Below, piece by piece: positions 7,481 to 16,023 of a DNA stretch of 64,000 bases. The notes beneath the pieces are model-generated. The model did not search any database and was not told the origin of the DNA. It saw only the letters and a list, made by a program, of their open reading frames with translations. The DNA lies in contig JAEPMI010000016.1 in NCBI GenBank assembly GCA_017644045.1, forward strand, positions 1-64,000. Reading direction: 5' to 3'. A program made the position numbers and the translations under genes. The stretch is from Deltaproteobacteria bacterium (lineage in GTDB: Bacteria > Myxococcota_A > Polyangia > Polyangiales > Houyiibacteriaceae). Positions within the stretch are counted from its first letter, which is position 1, and each line of letters opens with the position of its first letter.

Positions 7481-8158
7481 TCAGCCCTGGTTTCGCATCC
7501 AGTCCCGCACGTGGGGCTCGGGGTCGTCGGCCTCGAACCCGAAGAGCTCCGACGTGGGAACGGGCTCGTTCACGTAGGAGCGAGCCGCTCGTAGCTCCGC
7601 GCTCACGAACGAGTCCTGAACGCAGGCTCGCGCCGCTTCGACAACGGGCGCGATCGTGATGGTGTGGTTGTACGAGACCCAGAAGGTGTCGGCGACGTGG
7701 AGTCCACCGAGCGCGATCGTCTCCGCCTCGACCGCGAAGTAGTTCTTCGAGCTGAGGCGGCCCGCGACCTGGCAGCACGGGTAGTCCCCGTCGGCGATGT
7801 ACGCACCTTCGATGGTGAGATCGCCGAGGACCGTCAGAGCCGCGCCATTCGTCAGGTGGCCGCGAACGACGAGGTCCCCGACGACGGTGGTGTCCTCGGC
7901 CAACGTGGTGTCGTCCCACGTCTCGCTCCCGGGCTGGCGCGTCCGGGAGAGGTACTCGAGAGCGAGCACGCGATAGAGCGGGTCGCTGCAGCCGCTCGGC
8001 ACCCACCGGAGGACATCCTCGAACGAGTGCTTCTCGAGCACCTCGAAGAGGACGACGAAGGCGCGCCGCTTCTCCTCCGACTCGCTGAAGTAAGGGAGCG
8101 CCTTCAGCCTGCGCTTCTCGGCTTTGACATGGGCGCGGTAGTCGTCCTGAAGGGTCAT
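7481..8158 (-). CDS. hypothetical protein with beta-helix-like repeats
   Basis: The 225-residue soluble protein has an N-terminal helical, charged part (residues 1-85). A run of short strand repeats follows at about 88-140, TTVVGDLVVRGHLT, LTVLGDLTIEGAYI and similar, which resembles bactofilin-like or other right-handed beta-helix turns. AAAGGA lies 7 nt before the ATG at 8158. No signal peptide, so probably cytoplasmic. It is 69 bp downstream of the lipoprotein gene on the same strand. The function is not recognisable; a polymer-forming role is only a guess from the repeats. Confidence 0.62.
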   Translation of the reverse strand: MTLQDDYRAHVKAEKRRLKALPYFSESEEKRRAFVVLFEVLEKHSFEDVLRWVPSGCSDPLYRVLALEYLSRTRQPGSETWDDTTLAEDTTVVGDLVVRGHLTNGAALTVLGDLTIEGAYIADGDYPCCQVAGRLSSKNYFAVEAETIALGGLHVADTFWVSYNHTITIAPVVEAARACVQDSFVSAELRAARSYVNEPVPTSELFGFEADDPEPHVRDWMRNQG

Positions 8159-8227
8159 GTCCGGTCCTTTCGCGCGATGGCCCCGGGAGTCTACGCGACC
8201 GAGCGCTCACGCGCGGCAACGGCGCCC

Positions 8228-8809
8228 TCAGAGCCCGAAGAGCCGACGGGCCCGCGCGCGGATCCCACCGCCGCCCGAGCGGCCACTGGAGCCGCTCGGC
8301 TCCTCGTCGGCGGCTTCGTCGTCGACCTCCTCCTCGTCGTCCGCGTCCACGTCCTCGGCTTCCGCATATGCGACGCCGCTCTCCGTGAGGGCCTCTCCGA
8401 TGGGCAGGCGATCGATGGAGCCACGCTCCATGTTGCCGGCGATCATCAGCTGGACATCGGCGGGCCCCTCGAGCGGCTCCCGGCGGAGGCGCGCCTCGTA
8501 GCGGCGCTCCGTCGCGTTCCATCGGAGCAGCACGGGCCGCGGGTGGTCGTCGTCGATGGTGAGGGTCACGGTCAGCAGACCGCTCTCGGGGCTCGCGACC
8601 GGCTGCCCGTCGAGGCGCCCGAGGTAGGCGTAGACCTCTCCGGAGCGGTGGGCGCGAAGCTCCACCTGGAACGCATCGAGGGCGACGAGGGAGCCGCCAT
8701 GCGTCGGCACGGGCGGGGCGGCGACCGGTGGGCTGGGCGGAAGCGGCTCCGGGTCGTCCGCACAGCCGAGTGCGGCGAGCGCGAGACCGAGAACGCCGAG
8801 GACACGCAT
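8228..8809 (-). CDS. hypothetical lipoprotein with acidic C-terminal region
   Basis: The ATG at 8809 gives 193 residues with a signal peptide and lipobox (LAALGC, Cys16), then a Pro-rich linker. A beta-rich core (residues 40-125) follows, then a very acidic segment (EDVDADDEEEVDDEAADEE) and a basic tail ending RARARRLFGL. The switch from acidic to basic is unusual and could mediate binding to cations or to a partner. No family recognised. Confidence 0.62.
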   Translation of the reverse strand: MRVLGVLGLALAALGCADDPEPLPPSPPVAAPPVPTHGGSLVALDAFQVELRAHRSGEVYAYLGRLDGQPVASPESGLLTVTLTIDDDHPRPVLLRWNATERRYEARLRREPLEGPADVQLMIAGNMERGSIDRLPIGEALTESGVAYAEAEDVDADDEEEVDDEAADEEPSGSSGRSGGGGIRARARRLFGL

Positions 8810-8928
8810 CGCTCCCACGCTAGTACACCAGGGAATCGCGAAGGCCAACGGATGTCGCACTCGTCCACGGATCGAGACGGTCGGTTCGGTCCTGGGCGCT
8901 CGGGGGAATCGGTGGTTCACTGCGGCCG

Positions 8929-10050
8929 ATGAGCAAGCCCGGGTTCGACTACATCTTCTACGGCACCGAGTGTGACGTGGCCGAGGTGGAACAGCTCATG
9001 GACCACCTCTGGGACGCCAACCAGCGGCTCGAGGATGCGGGGCGGCGGCAGACCCCGCTCTGCATCTGGGGTCGCCATGGCATCGGCAAGACGGACCTGG
9101 TCGCCGCGATGGCCGAGCGGCGAGGCGCGAGCTTCGTGAGCATCGCGCCGGCGCAGTTCGAGGAGATGGGCGACCTCATGGGCATGCCGGTCGTCGTCGG
9201 CGATGGCGAGGCGACGCGCATGGCGCCGCCCGACTGGGTGCCTCGGGAAGAGGGCCCGGGCGTGTTGCTCATCGACGACGTGAACCGGGCGGACGACCGG
9301 ATCCTGCGCGGTCTGATGCAGCTCTTCCAGAACTACGAGCTCGCCGGCTGGAAGCTCCCGAAGCGCTGGCAGATCGTGATGACCGCCAACCCGGACGGCG
9401 GCGACTACTCGGTGACCCCGATGGACGACGCGATGCTCACGCGGATGATGCACGTGACCATGCGCTTCGACGCCAAGCGCTGGGCGGCATGGGCCGAGCG
9501 CACCGAGGTCGATCCGCGCGGCGTGTCCTTCGTGCTGACCTACCCCGAAGCGGTCACGGGTGAGCGGACCACGCCGCGCTCGCTCGTGCAGTTCTTCGAT
9601 CGCATCGCCGAGATCGACGACCTCGAGGCGAAGCTCGATCTGGTCACCGTCCTCGGGGAGTCGTGCCTCGACAAGGGGACGGTCGCCTCCTTCCTCTCGT
9701 TCGTGCAGCACGGACTCGGCGACCTCATCGCACCGGAGGACATCCTGGCGGGCGCGAAGGTGGTCGGCGCCCGCCTCGAGCGGATGATGAAACACGAGCC
9801 CCCACGGATCGATCTGCTCTCGGCGGTCTGCACGCGGCTGGCGCTGCACCTGGGGCGCCGAACGAAGGCGCTGCCCAAGAAGGAGCTCGACGCGCTGCGC
9901 GAGTTCCTCACGCACGAGCTCTTGCCCGAGGACATGCGCCTCGCGCTGGCGCAGGAGCTCGGGACGCTGCCGAGCAAGCTCGGGCTGCAGAAGCTCTTCG
10001 GTGACCCGAAGCTCGCGCGCCTCCTCCTCGCGCTCAAAGCGGGCGCGTGA
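8929..10050 (+). CDS. MoxR-type AAA+ ATPase
   Basis: The 373-residue cytoplasmic ATPase has Walker A GRHGIGKT (residues 47-54), Walker B GVLLIDDVNRAD (about 110-121) and a sensor-type MTANP. It also has the internal phrase PMDDAMLTRMMHV that MoxR proteins use around the sensor and arginine-finger region. MoxR ATPases act with VWA-domain partners as chaperone-like remodelling machines, for example RavA-ViaA and CbbQ-CbbO. The next gene starts inside its stop codon (GTGA overlap) and encodes such a partner, so the pair should be translated together. Confidence 0.85.
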   Translation: MSKPGFDYIFYGTECDVAEVEQLMDHLWDANQRLEDAGRRQTPLCIWGRHGIGKTDLVAAMAERRGASFVSIAPAQFEEMGDLMGMPVVVGDGEATRMAPPDWVPREEGPGVLLIDDVNRADDRILRGLMQLFQNYELAGWKLPKRWQIVMTANPDGGDYSVTPMDDAMLTRMMHVTMRFDAKRWAAWAERTEVDPRGVSFVLTYPEAVTGERTTPRSLVQFFDRIAEIDDLEAKLDLVTVLGESCLDKGTVASFLSFVQHGLGDLIAPEDILAGAKVVGARLERMMKHEPPRIDLLSAVCTRLALHLGRRTKALPKKELDALREFLTHELLPEDMRLALAQELGTLPSKLGLQKLFGDPKLARLLLALKAGA

Positions 10051-11213
10051 GCAGCTGGCGCGCCAGCCTCGACCGCGCGTCGCGGCGACTGCTCCTGCGG
10101 GAGCCCTTCTACGGGCACCTGGTCGTCGGCGTGAACAAGGCGTCCGCCGAGCTCGACTGTCTGGTTCGGCTCCGTCCCTCCTCCCGGCAGGTGTCGTTCG
10201 AGGTGAACCCGCAGCGCTGGGAAGCGGCGAGCGACGACCAGCGCGTCGCCGCGCTCCGCCACGAGCTGGTGCACCTGGTGCTCAAGCATCCGATCCGTGC
10301 GCGCGACCGGGAGCGACTCGACGTCTGGGGCATGGCCTGCGACCTCGTCGTGAACCAGCTCGTCGACACCGAGCACCTCCAGCACCCCCTCACGGTCGAG
10401 AGCTTCCCCACGTTCCCGCGCGGCGCGAGCGCGGACGAGTACTACGCGCTCCTGCTCCCGCTCTACGAGCGCCATTGCCAGGGTGGCCAGAGCGACGGCA
10501 GCGACGCGATGAAGCGGTGGTGCGAGAACGCCGGCGGGAGCAACGGTGCGCACGGCCTCTGGAAGGACTTCACTGCGCTCTCGTCGGGCGTGCTCTCGGT
10601 GCTCGAGACCAACATCGACGAGCTCCTGCTCGCGACGGCGCGTCGGTGCCGCCGGCGCGGCTGGGGCCCCCTCCCCTCGGAGCTCGTCGCGGTGCTCGAC
10701 GCGCTCGGCCAACCGCCCGAGCTCCCCTGGCGGCGGCTGCTGCGGCTCTTCATCGCGCAGAGTGGTCGGACCCAGATCAAGAACACGCTCAGCCGTCCGT
10801 CGAAGCGCTACGGCACCGTGCCCGGCACGAAGGTCCGACGACGCCACAGGCTCACCGTCGCCGTCGACACCTCCGGCTCCGTCACGGACGAGGAGCTGCA
10901 GACCTTCTTCGGCGAGATCTACGCCGTGTGGCGACGTGGCGCGACCGTGCAGGTCGTCGAGGCCGACGCCGCGGTCGCGCGCCACTACGAGTACCGCGGA
11001 GTCACGCCCCACGCGGTCGGGGGTCGGGGCGGCACGTCCTTCGACCCGGCCATCCGTTGGTCCAACGCGAACGTCGCCGACGGGCTGGTCTACTTCACCG
11101 ACGGATTCGCCCCCGCGCCGACCATCGAGAGCCGGTGCCCGATCCTGTGGGTCGTCACGCGGGGCGGGACCACCGATGGGCTGCCCGGTCGAACGGTGCG
11201 GCTGACCCAGTGA
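10047..11213 (+). CDS. putative metallopeptidase fused to a VWA-like domain
   Basis: The 388-residue protein starts at a GTG overlapping the ATPase stop. The N-terminal half has a zinc-protease-like HELVHLVLKHP motif (about residues 71-81), and the C-terminal third has the VWA MIDAS pattern: DTSGS (about 273-277), GGTSFDP (about 330) and FTDG (about 350). This matches the DUF2201 type of predicted metallopeptidase plus VWA. It should be the metal-dependent partner of the MoxR ATPase. Whether it cuts proteins is not known from sequence, but the HExxH residues are intact. Confidence 0.82.
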   Translation: MSSWRASLDRASRRLLLREPFYGHLVVGVNKASAELDCLVRLRPSSRQVSFEVNPQRWEAASDDQRVAALRHELVHLVLKHPIRARDRERLDVWGMACDLVVNQLVDTEHLQHPLTVESFPTFPRGASADEYYALLLPLYERHCQGGQSDGSDAMKRWCENAGGSNGAHGLWKDFTALSSGVLSVLETNIDELLLATARRCRRRGWGPLPSELVAVLDALGQPPELPWRRLLRLFIAQSGRTQIKNTLSRPSKRYGTVPGTKVRRRHRLTVAVDTSGSVTDEELQTFFGEIYAVWRRGATVQVVEADAAVARHYEYRGVTPHAVGGRGGTSFDPAIRWSNANVADGLVYFTDGFAPAPTIESRCPILWVVTRGGTTDGLPGRTVRLTQ

Positions 11214-11223
11214 TGGAGGAAAC

Positions 11224-13605
11224 GTGAGCCTTTGGAAGAACGTCGAGACCGTCCGCGCGAGTTGGGCCGACCCGGTCGCGCTGATCGAATCCTTCGAACG
11301 ACAGGACGCCGCGCACGTCGCGGCCTGGTTCGACCTGGAGCCCGAGGAACGCCGAGAGCTGCTCCGCCACTCCCATCGACGGGCGCAATGGCCACGGACG
11401 ATCGCCGAGGCGCTGGCCTACACCGCCTACGAATGGATCGGTGGCGCCGACAAACGAGTGGAGGACGCGTACCGACTCTTCGACGAGCTCATCGAGCTGC
11501 CGGAGGACACGTTCGCGAACTGCTGGGTGAACGCGCTCTGGGCGGTGATGCCCGAGAACAGCGGTCTGCCTTTCGACGAAGACCGATGCCGCCGCTACCT
11601 CGAGCACTGCCTCCCCCACGCGGGCAGCTCGCAGGGGCTCTGGTGGAACGCCGCCTGCGCCTACAAGCTGCTGGGCGACGACGAGGCGTGCCTGGAAGCG
11701 CTGGAGAAGCACAAGGCCAAGGGCGAGAAGCTCGAGGGCCCGTGCAACGACAAGATCTTCCGCGACCTGTGGGAGCACCCTCGCTTCCGCGCCGTATTCG
11801 CAGAAGTCGATCCGCCCTCCGTCCACGGACTGGAGGAGGTCGGCGACGACCCGCTCGCCGTGCGCAAGCTGGAGCTGGACGACCGGGACGGAGAGCCGCC
11901 GAAGGTCATTCTCGAGATGAAGAACCTCGAGGTGCTCGAGCTCAACGGGCACAAGCTGATCGTGCCCGCCTGGCTCGCCGAGCTACCGAAGCTCCGCAAG
12001 CTCCACCTCTGGTCCTACCCGGTGAAGCGCATCGACGACGCCGTGCTGGCCATGCCTTCACTGGAAGAGCTCGAGTGCTGGAGCGAGCTTCCCAAGGGCT
12101 ACGAACCGAAGGCGATCAACCAGCTGCTGAAGAGCTTCCGCAAGAACGACGTCCCGGCCGAAGCGCGATTGGTGCACATCGGACTGCTGGTCGGACGCAA
12201 GATGAAGGGCGTCCCCGACGAAGCCATCGTCGAAGCACTCGGCTCGACCGCCACCAAGGTGCATCGCGCCGCGCAGAGTGAGCTCGAGGAGCGATGGAGT
12301 GACCGGCGCCTCGAGCCGACCGAGGGCGGGAACATCGTCCTGGTCGGACGACTGGCGGGCGATCGGAGCGCGCTGAGCGAACGGCTCGAGCGACTCGGCA
12401 TGGAGCTGAAGCGCAAGCCGACCAAGAAGACGATCGCCGTGGTCATCGGCCCGCGCCACGGCGGCAAGGCGCAGCCCTTCCTCGGCGGCGAGCTCCCCGT
12501 GCTGATGGAAGCGCAGCTCCACGAGTCGCTCGATGCCCATGACGTGCGGCACCTCGAGGGCGCGCCGGAGGACGAGGGCGTCGCGGACCAGCTCTCGGAG
12601 CTGCTCCTCTCCACCGACGGCGCGAACGTGTCGCTGGCGCTCGAGATGATCAAACGGGGCGGGCTCCCGGACGGGCTCCTCGAGGCGCTCCTGCTCGCGT
12701 GGCAGACGAAGGACTTCGACCGGAAGACGCGGGACGGCGCCAAGACCCTCTTCGAGCGCTACGCCTCGAAGGCTTCGGTCGACTCGGTGAAGAAGCACCT
12801 GAAGCGCACCAACATCTTCGCGAGCGGGGAGACCAAGCTCGCGAAGCGGCTGAAGGCGATGACCAAGGAGTCGAAAGGCGAGCTCGACGGAGTGAAGCTC
12901 GCGCGCGCTATGCTCGCCCGGAGTGGTACGGGCCTGAAGTACCTGCTGAAGGAGACCAAGGACTCGGGCGAGCGGAAGGTGCTCCTCGAGGAACGGCAGA
13001 AGGGCGCGACCCTGAACATCTCGGGGCTCGAGCTCACCCGGGTCCCCGAAGAGATCGCGGAGCTCCAGGACCTTCGCGTGGTGGAAGCGCAGGGGAACCG
13101 GATTCACACGCTCACCCCGGGGCTCCTCTCGCTGAGCGGGCTCGAGAAGCTCGACCTCTGTTGGAACGCCCTCACCGAGATCCCGGACGCGATCGATCAG
13201 CTCACCGAGCTCCGTTCGCTCGACCTCAGCAGCAACCTCTTCCGCAGCTTCCCCGAAGCGCTCGCCCGACTCACGTGGCTCGAGGAGCTCGACTTCAGCT
13301 CGGAGACCTACTCGCCCAAGATGAAGATGAAGTCACTGCCGGCATGTCTCGGCGAGATGAAGGGACTCCGCGTCTTGCACCTCGGCGCGCACCGTTTCGA
13401 GGCGCTCCCCGAGGCGTTGCTGGAGCTACCGGCGCTCGAAGTGCTCTCGCTCGGCTCCGGTTGGATCGCGGAGCTCCCGTCATGGCTCGTGGACCTGCCG
13501 GCGCTGAAGACGTTCGAGGCGAAGTACCTCGACGTGAAGGACGCGCCATCGGCCGAGGCGACGTTCGCGGCGCTCGAGGACAAGGGCGTCACCGTCGAGC
13601 GCTGA
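11224..13605 (+). CDS. large leucine-rich-repeat protein with a BRCT-like domain
   Basis: The 793-residue protein starts at a GTG 10 bp after the VWA gene, with GGAGG just upstream. Residues of about 1-200 are helical and TPR-like. Residues of about 225-300 are a first LRR block (LEVLELNGHKL, LRKLHLWSY). Residues of about 365-430 resemble a BRCT domain (NIVLVGRLAGDR, IAVVIGPRHGGKA). A helical region follows, then a second LRR block at about 600-760 (LEKLDLCWNALTEIPDAI, LRSLDLSSNLFRSFPEAL). It has no signal peptide or transmembrane segment. Its place in the operon suggests it selects the target of the ATPase/VWA pair. Confidence 0.8.
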   Translation: MSLWKNVETVRASWADPVALIESFERQDAAHVAAWFDLEPEERRELLRHSHRRAQWPRTIAEALAYTAYEWIGGADKRVEDAYRLFDELIELPEDTFANCWVNALWAVMPENSGLPFDEDRCRRYLEHCLPHAGSSQGLWWNAACAYKLLGDDEACLEALEKHKAKGEKLEGPCNDKIFRDLWEHPRFRAVFAEVDPPSVHGLEEVGDDPLAVRKLELDDRDGEPPKVILEMKNLEVLELNGHKLIVPAWLAELPKLRKLHLWSYPVKRIDDAVLAMPSLEELECWSELPKGYEPKAINQLLKSFRKNDVPAEARLVHIGLLVGRKMKGVPDEAIVEALGSTATKVHRAAQSELEERWSDRRLEPTEGGNIVLVGRLAGDRSALSERLERLGMELKRKPTKKTIAVVIGPRHGGKAQPFLGGELPVLMEAQLHESLDAHDVRHLEGAPEDEGVADQLSELLLSTDGANVSLALEMIKRGGLPDGLLEALLLAWQTKDFDRKTRDGAKTLFERYASKASVDSVKKHLKRTNIFASGETKLAKRLKAMTKESKGELDGVKLARAMLARSGTGLKYLLKETKDSGERKVLLEERQKGATLNISGLELTRVPEEIAELQDLRVVEAQGNRIHTLTPGLLSLSGLEKLDLCWNALTEIPDAIDQLTELRSLDLSSNLFRSFPEALARLTWLEELDFSSETYSPKMKMKSLPACLGEMKGLRVLHLGAHRFEALPEALLELPALEVLSLGSGWIAELPSWLVDLPALKTFEAKYLDVKDAPSAEATFAALEDKGVTVER

Positions 13606-13640
13606 GGTGCAACCGAGAGTCATCGACCAGACCCCGGACC

Positions 13641-13656
13641 GTGAAGGCCGCTTCAC
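13641..13656. promoter_or_regulatory. palindrome between the LRR operon and the next gene
   Basis: GTGAAG-GCCG-CTTCAC has perfect 6-bp arms, 36 nt after the LRR stop. It could terminate the operon, since GATTTCG follows twice but no T-run does. It could also be an activator site about 65 nt upstream of the start predicted from the sigma-54-like box at 13687. Confidence 0.4.
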
Positions 13657-13686
13657 GATTTCGACCGATTTCGGTGAATAGAGCGC

Positions 13687-13702
13687 TGGCACCCTTCTCG
13701 CA
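13687..13702 (+). promoter_or_regulatory. sigma-54-like promoter
   Basis: TGGCACCCTTCTCGCA matches the sigma-54 consensus at 10 of 12 specified bases, with GG and GC 10 nt apart. The predicted start (about 13713) falls almost on the ATG at 13715, which leaves no leader. That makes it either an unusual promoter or a chance match. Confidence 0.4.
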
Positions 13703-13714
13703 TCGTGCGGAGCC

Positions 13715-14362
13715 ATGAATCGATGGAGTTGGGGAGGGGCGCTCGTCGCCCTGTGTTTGATGACCACCACCGCGAGCGCCCAGGAGGATGGCGCCGACGC
13801 GGTCACGATCGACGCGGATGAATCCATCGCGCAGGACGCGCAACGGACGCGGTGGGCCGAGCGCCATGCGTTCGAGCGCGACTTCGCGATCGGCATCTAC
13901 GGGCTCGGCTGGGCCGGTCCCTACCTGGGCGGCGGCGGCGGCGTTCGGCTGCGCTGGGAGCCCTTCGACAAGCTCGGCGTGGAGGTCTACTCGGATCACC
14001 TCGCGATCGAGGATCCGGACGGGACGCGTCACGACCACCCGATCGGCTTCAACCTCTTCGTGCCCTTCCGCATCGGCGAGCGCTGGCGCATCCGGCCGCT
14101 CTTCGGCTTCTGCACCGTCTTCAGCTTCGTCCACCCGGATCAGGAAGGCGTGGACCGGATCGACGACGTTCACTTCGGCGCCCACCTCGGCGCCGGTGTG
14201 GAGCTCGCGATGGGCAAGTGGACCTCCCTCTTCGTCGACGTGCAGGGCATCGCCTACGTCGGCCACTCCCGCACCGCAGGCGGCTGGGCCGTGCACGTCG
14301 GCGACCAGCTCGATCTCTGGGGCGTGGTCCAGGGTCAGGTCGGCATCCAGGTTCACCTCTGA
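13715..14362 (+). CDS. outer-membrane beta-barrel-like protein
   Basis: The 215-residue product has a clear signal peptide ending TASAQ at residue 23 and a mature part of alternating aromatic and polar beta strands (FAIGIYGLGWAGPYLG, GVRLRWEPF, ELAMGKWTSLFVDVQG), ending VGIQVHL. This is typical of small eight-stranded outer-membrane barrels. GGAG lies just before the ATG. No ligand can be inferred. It ends 13 bp from the convergent NUDIX gene. Confidence 0.7.
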   Translation: MNRWSWGGALVALCLMTTTASAQEDGADAVTIDADESIAQDAQRTRWAERHAFERDFAIGIYGLGWAGPYLGGGGGVRLRWEPFDKLGVEVYSDHLAIEDPDGTRHDHPIGFNLFVPFRIGERWRIRPLFGFCTVFSFVHPDQEGVDRIDDVHFGAHLGAGVELAMGKWTSLFVDVQGIAYVGHSRTAGGWAVHVGDQLDLWGVVQGQVGIQVHL

Positions 14363-14375
14363 CCGAGAACCAGCC

Positions 14376-15014
14376 TCAGCGGAGGACGTCGGTCCAGTCG
14401 TAGCGTCCGGGCTTCATCGGGGGCAGCGGCACGCCGACGAGGGGCGCGAGCACGACCAAGAGCTCATGGAGCGCGTGCGCGGTGCCGCCGTAGACGAGGG
14501 CGTCGCCGAGCTCGAAGAGGGGCGAGAGGTACTCGACGCCTTCGTGGCTCCACGGGATGCCGTGCAGGTTCGGGAGCGCGAGCGTGTCGCGGACGGAGAG
14601 ACGGAGGATCGCCGCGACCTCGTCGGGGCTCGCGACGAGGTCGGCGCCCGTGGGGACCTCGGCGACGAAGGGCTCGAGGCGGTAGTCCGACGTGTAGAGC
14701 GGGATGCTGGAGAGACGCCCCAGCACTCGAGCGCCGCGCAGGCCGACCTCTTCTTCGGCTTCGCGGAGGGCGGTCGCCTCGATGGAGTCGTCGTCGTCTT
14801 CGGGCCGACCGCCGGGGAAGCTGACCTCGCCCGGGTGGTTGGTCAGGTGGGCGGCGCGTTCGGTCAGGACCACGGCGAGATCGTCCGGGCCCCATTCGAC
14901 CGGCACGAGCACGCCGGCCCGCAGGTGGTTCCGCCGCCCGGGGAGCTGGGGGATTTCCTTTCGGTCGAAGTCCGCGAGCGCCGCACGCAGGGACGAGGGG
15001 TCGGGGAGACTCAC
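14376..15014 (-). CDS. NUDIX hydrolase, CoA pyrophosphatase type
   Basis: The protein contains an intact NUDIX box, GGRPEDDDDSIEATALREAE followed by EEVGL, preceded by NHPGEVSFPGG, the extended motif seen in CoA pyrophosphatases of the NudL/YeaB group. These split coenzyme A or related nucleoside diphosphates using divalent metal bound by the box glutamates. The start is uncertain; a GTG at 15014 gives 212 residues and begins just before the conserved region, but has no clear ribosome binding site. An ATG lies further up at 15183, nearly at the divergent gene's start. Cytoplasmic. Confidence 0.8.
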   Translation of the reverse strand: MSLPDPSSLRAALADFDRKEIPQLPGRRNHLRAGVLVPVEWGPDDLAVVLTERAAHLTNHPGEVSFPGGRPEDDDDSIEATALREAEEEVGLRGARVLGRLSSIPLYTSDYRLEPFVAEVPTGADLVASPDEVAAILRLSVRDTLALPNLHGIPWSHEGVEYLSPLFELGDALVYGGTAHALHELLVVLAPLVGVPLPPMKPGRYDWTDVLR

Positions 15015-15183
15015 CAAAGGCAGTGTACGCCCGATCGCGGCCCGCTCCACGCGACGCGTCCGACTCGCCCCCGACCCCTTCGGGGGCGAGGATGGCAATT
15101 TCTTCCATGGCGGCGCTGGGACCGTCCCGCCACTCTCGGAATCCACCGTGGCGGCAATCGGCCGCCCAGAAAGGTCCTTGCCC

Positions 15184-15687
15184 ATGCGTTCGTCTCGCCG
15201 CCGGCTCCTCGGCGTCCTGTCCCTCCTCCTCGTGTCCGGTCTGACGGTCTCGGTCGTCGCGCAGGCGCGTCTCTCGCTCGGCGGCAGCTCGAGCAACTAC
15301 GGCCGACGCGCGCTCGAGGGCGGCTTCACGCCCGACCCGGTGGAGGTCAACATCGTCTCCGGCGGCGCGCTCGACTCGAGCAACATGAGCCTCGGCTCCG
15401 GCTGCGTCGGCTTCGTGACCCGGCAGCCCGACTTCATCCTCGACTACTCGGACGCGGCCAACTTCCTCCGCTTCTACGTGACCGCCTCGGGCGACACCAC
15501 GCTCCTCATCAACGACGCGGCCGGCAACTGGCACTGCAACGACGACTCGAACAACGGGACCAACCCGATGGTCGACATCCGCAACCCGCCCACCGGTCAG
15601 TACGACATCTGGGTCGGGAGCTACGAGGCGCGCGCGAACATCCGAAGCAAGCTCCACATCACCGAGCTCCAGAGCCGTCACCCCTGA
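15184..15687 (+). CDS. exported hypothetical protein, PPC-like fold
   Basis: The 167-residue product has a signal peptide (MRSSRRRLLGVLSLLLVSGL..., cut near VVAQA). The mature part reads like a bacterial pre-peptidase C-terminal type beta-sandwich: FVTRQPDFILDYSDAANFLR, TTLLINDAAGNWHCNDD, TGQYDIWVGSYE. Such domains are usually appended to secreted enzymes, whereas here it stands alone. GAAAGG about 10 nt upstream supports the ATG at 15184. It is followed 22 bp later by another small exported protein on the same strand. Confidence 0.65.
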   Translation: MRSSRRRLLGVLSLLLVSGLTVSVVAQARLSLGGSSSNYGRRALEGGFTPDPVEVNIVSGGALDSSNMSLGSGCVGFVTRQPDFILDYSDAANFLRFYVTASGDTTLLINDAAGNWHCNDDSNNGTNPMVDIRNPPTGQYDIWVGSYEARANIRSKLHITELQSRHP

Positions 15688-15709
15688 ACCCGCACCGGAG
15701 GAACCGACC

Positions 15710-15988
15710 ATGAACCGACAGCTACTCCCCGCGCTCGCGATCGCCCTGACCACCCTCCTCTTGCCCGCCCTGGCCGAGGCCCGCTGCTACGCCTTCCGCG
15801 ACAAGGACTTCAAGGTCTGCGTCGAAGGCAGCAACGGCTCCGCCCGCAGCCAGGCCACCAGCGTCTGCGAAGACGTCTCCGGCGGCGACTGCCGCATCAG
15901 CGGTGACAGCGGCGAGTGCCGCCGCTCGAGCTCCGTGCGCTGCTACGACGCCAACGGCGACGAGCAGAGCCACATCAACCCCGACTGA
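15710..15988 (+). CDS. small secreted Cys-rich protein
   Basis: This 92-residue protein has a strong ribosome binding site (GGAGGA) and a signal peptide ending ALAEA at about residue 23. The mature protein of about 69 residues holds six cysteines (RCYAF, KVCVE, SVCED, GDCRI, GECRR, VRCYD), presumably three disulfides. No family recognised. It probably shares a transcript with the exported protein upstream and ends at a shared terminator. Confidence 0.65.
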   Translation: MNRQLLPALAIALTTLLLPALAEARCYAFRDKDFKVCVEGSNGSARSQATSVCEDVSGGDCRISGDSGECRRSSSVRCYDANGDEQSHINPD

Positions 15989-15997
15989 GCGTGAGAG

Positions 15998-16023
15998 GCT
16001 CCCACCGACACCCCGGTGGGAGC
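15998..16023. terminator. bidirectional terminator hairpin
   Basis: GCTCCCACCG (15998-16007) and CGGTGGGAGC (16014-16023) form a perfect 10-bp stem with a 6-nt loop between the convergent stop codons. It can serve both the small secreted protein (plus) and the response regulator (minus), whose stop codon touches the arm. Confidence 0.7.

Noticed and set aside
8916-8921. TTCACT 7 nt before the MoxR start as a -10 box
   Set aside because: It lacks the invariant A at position 2 of TANNNT.
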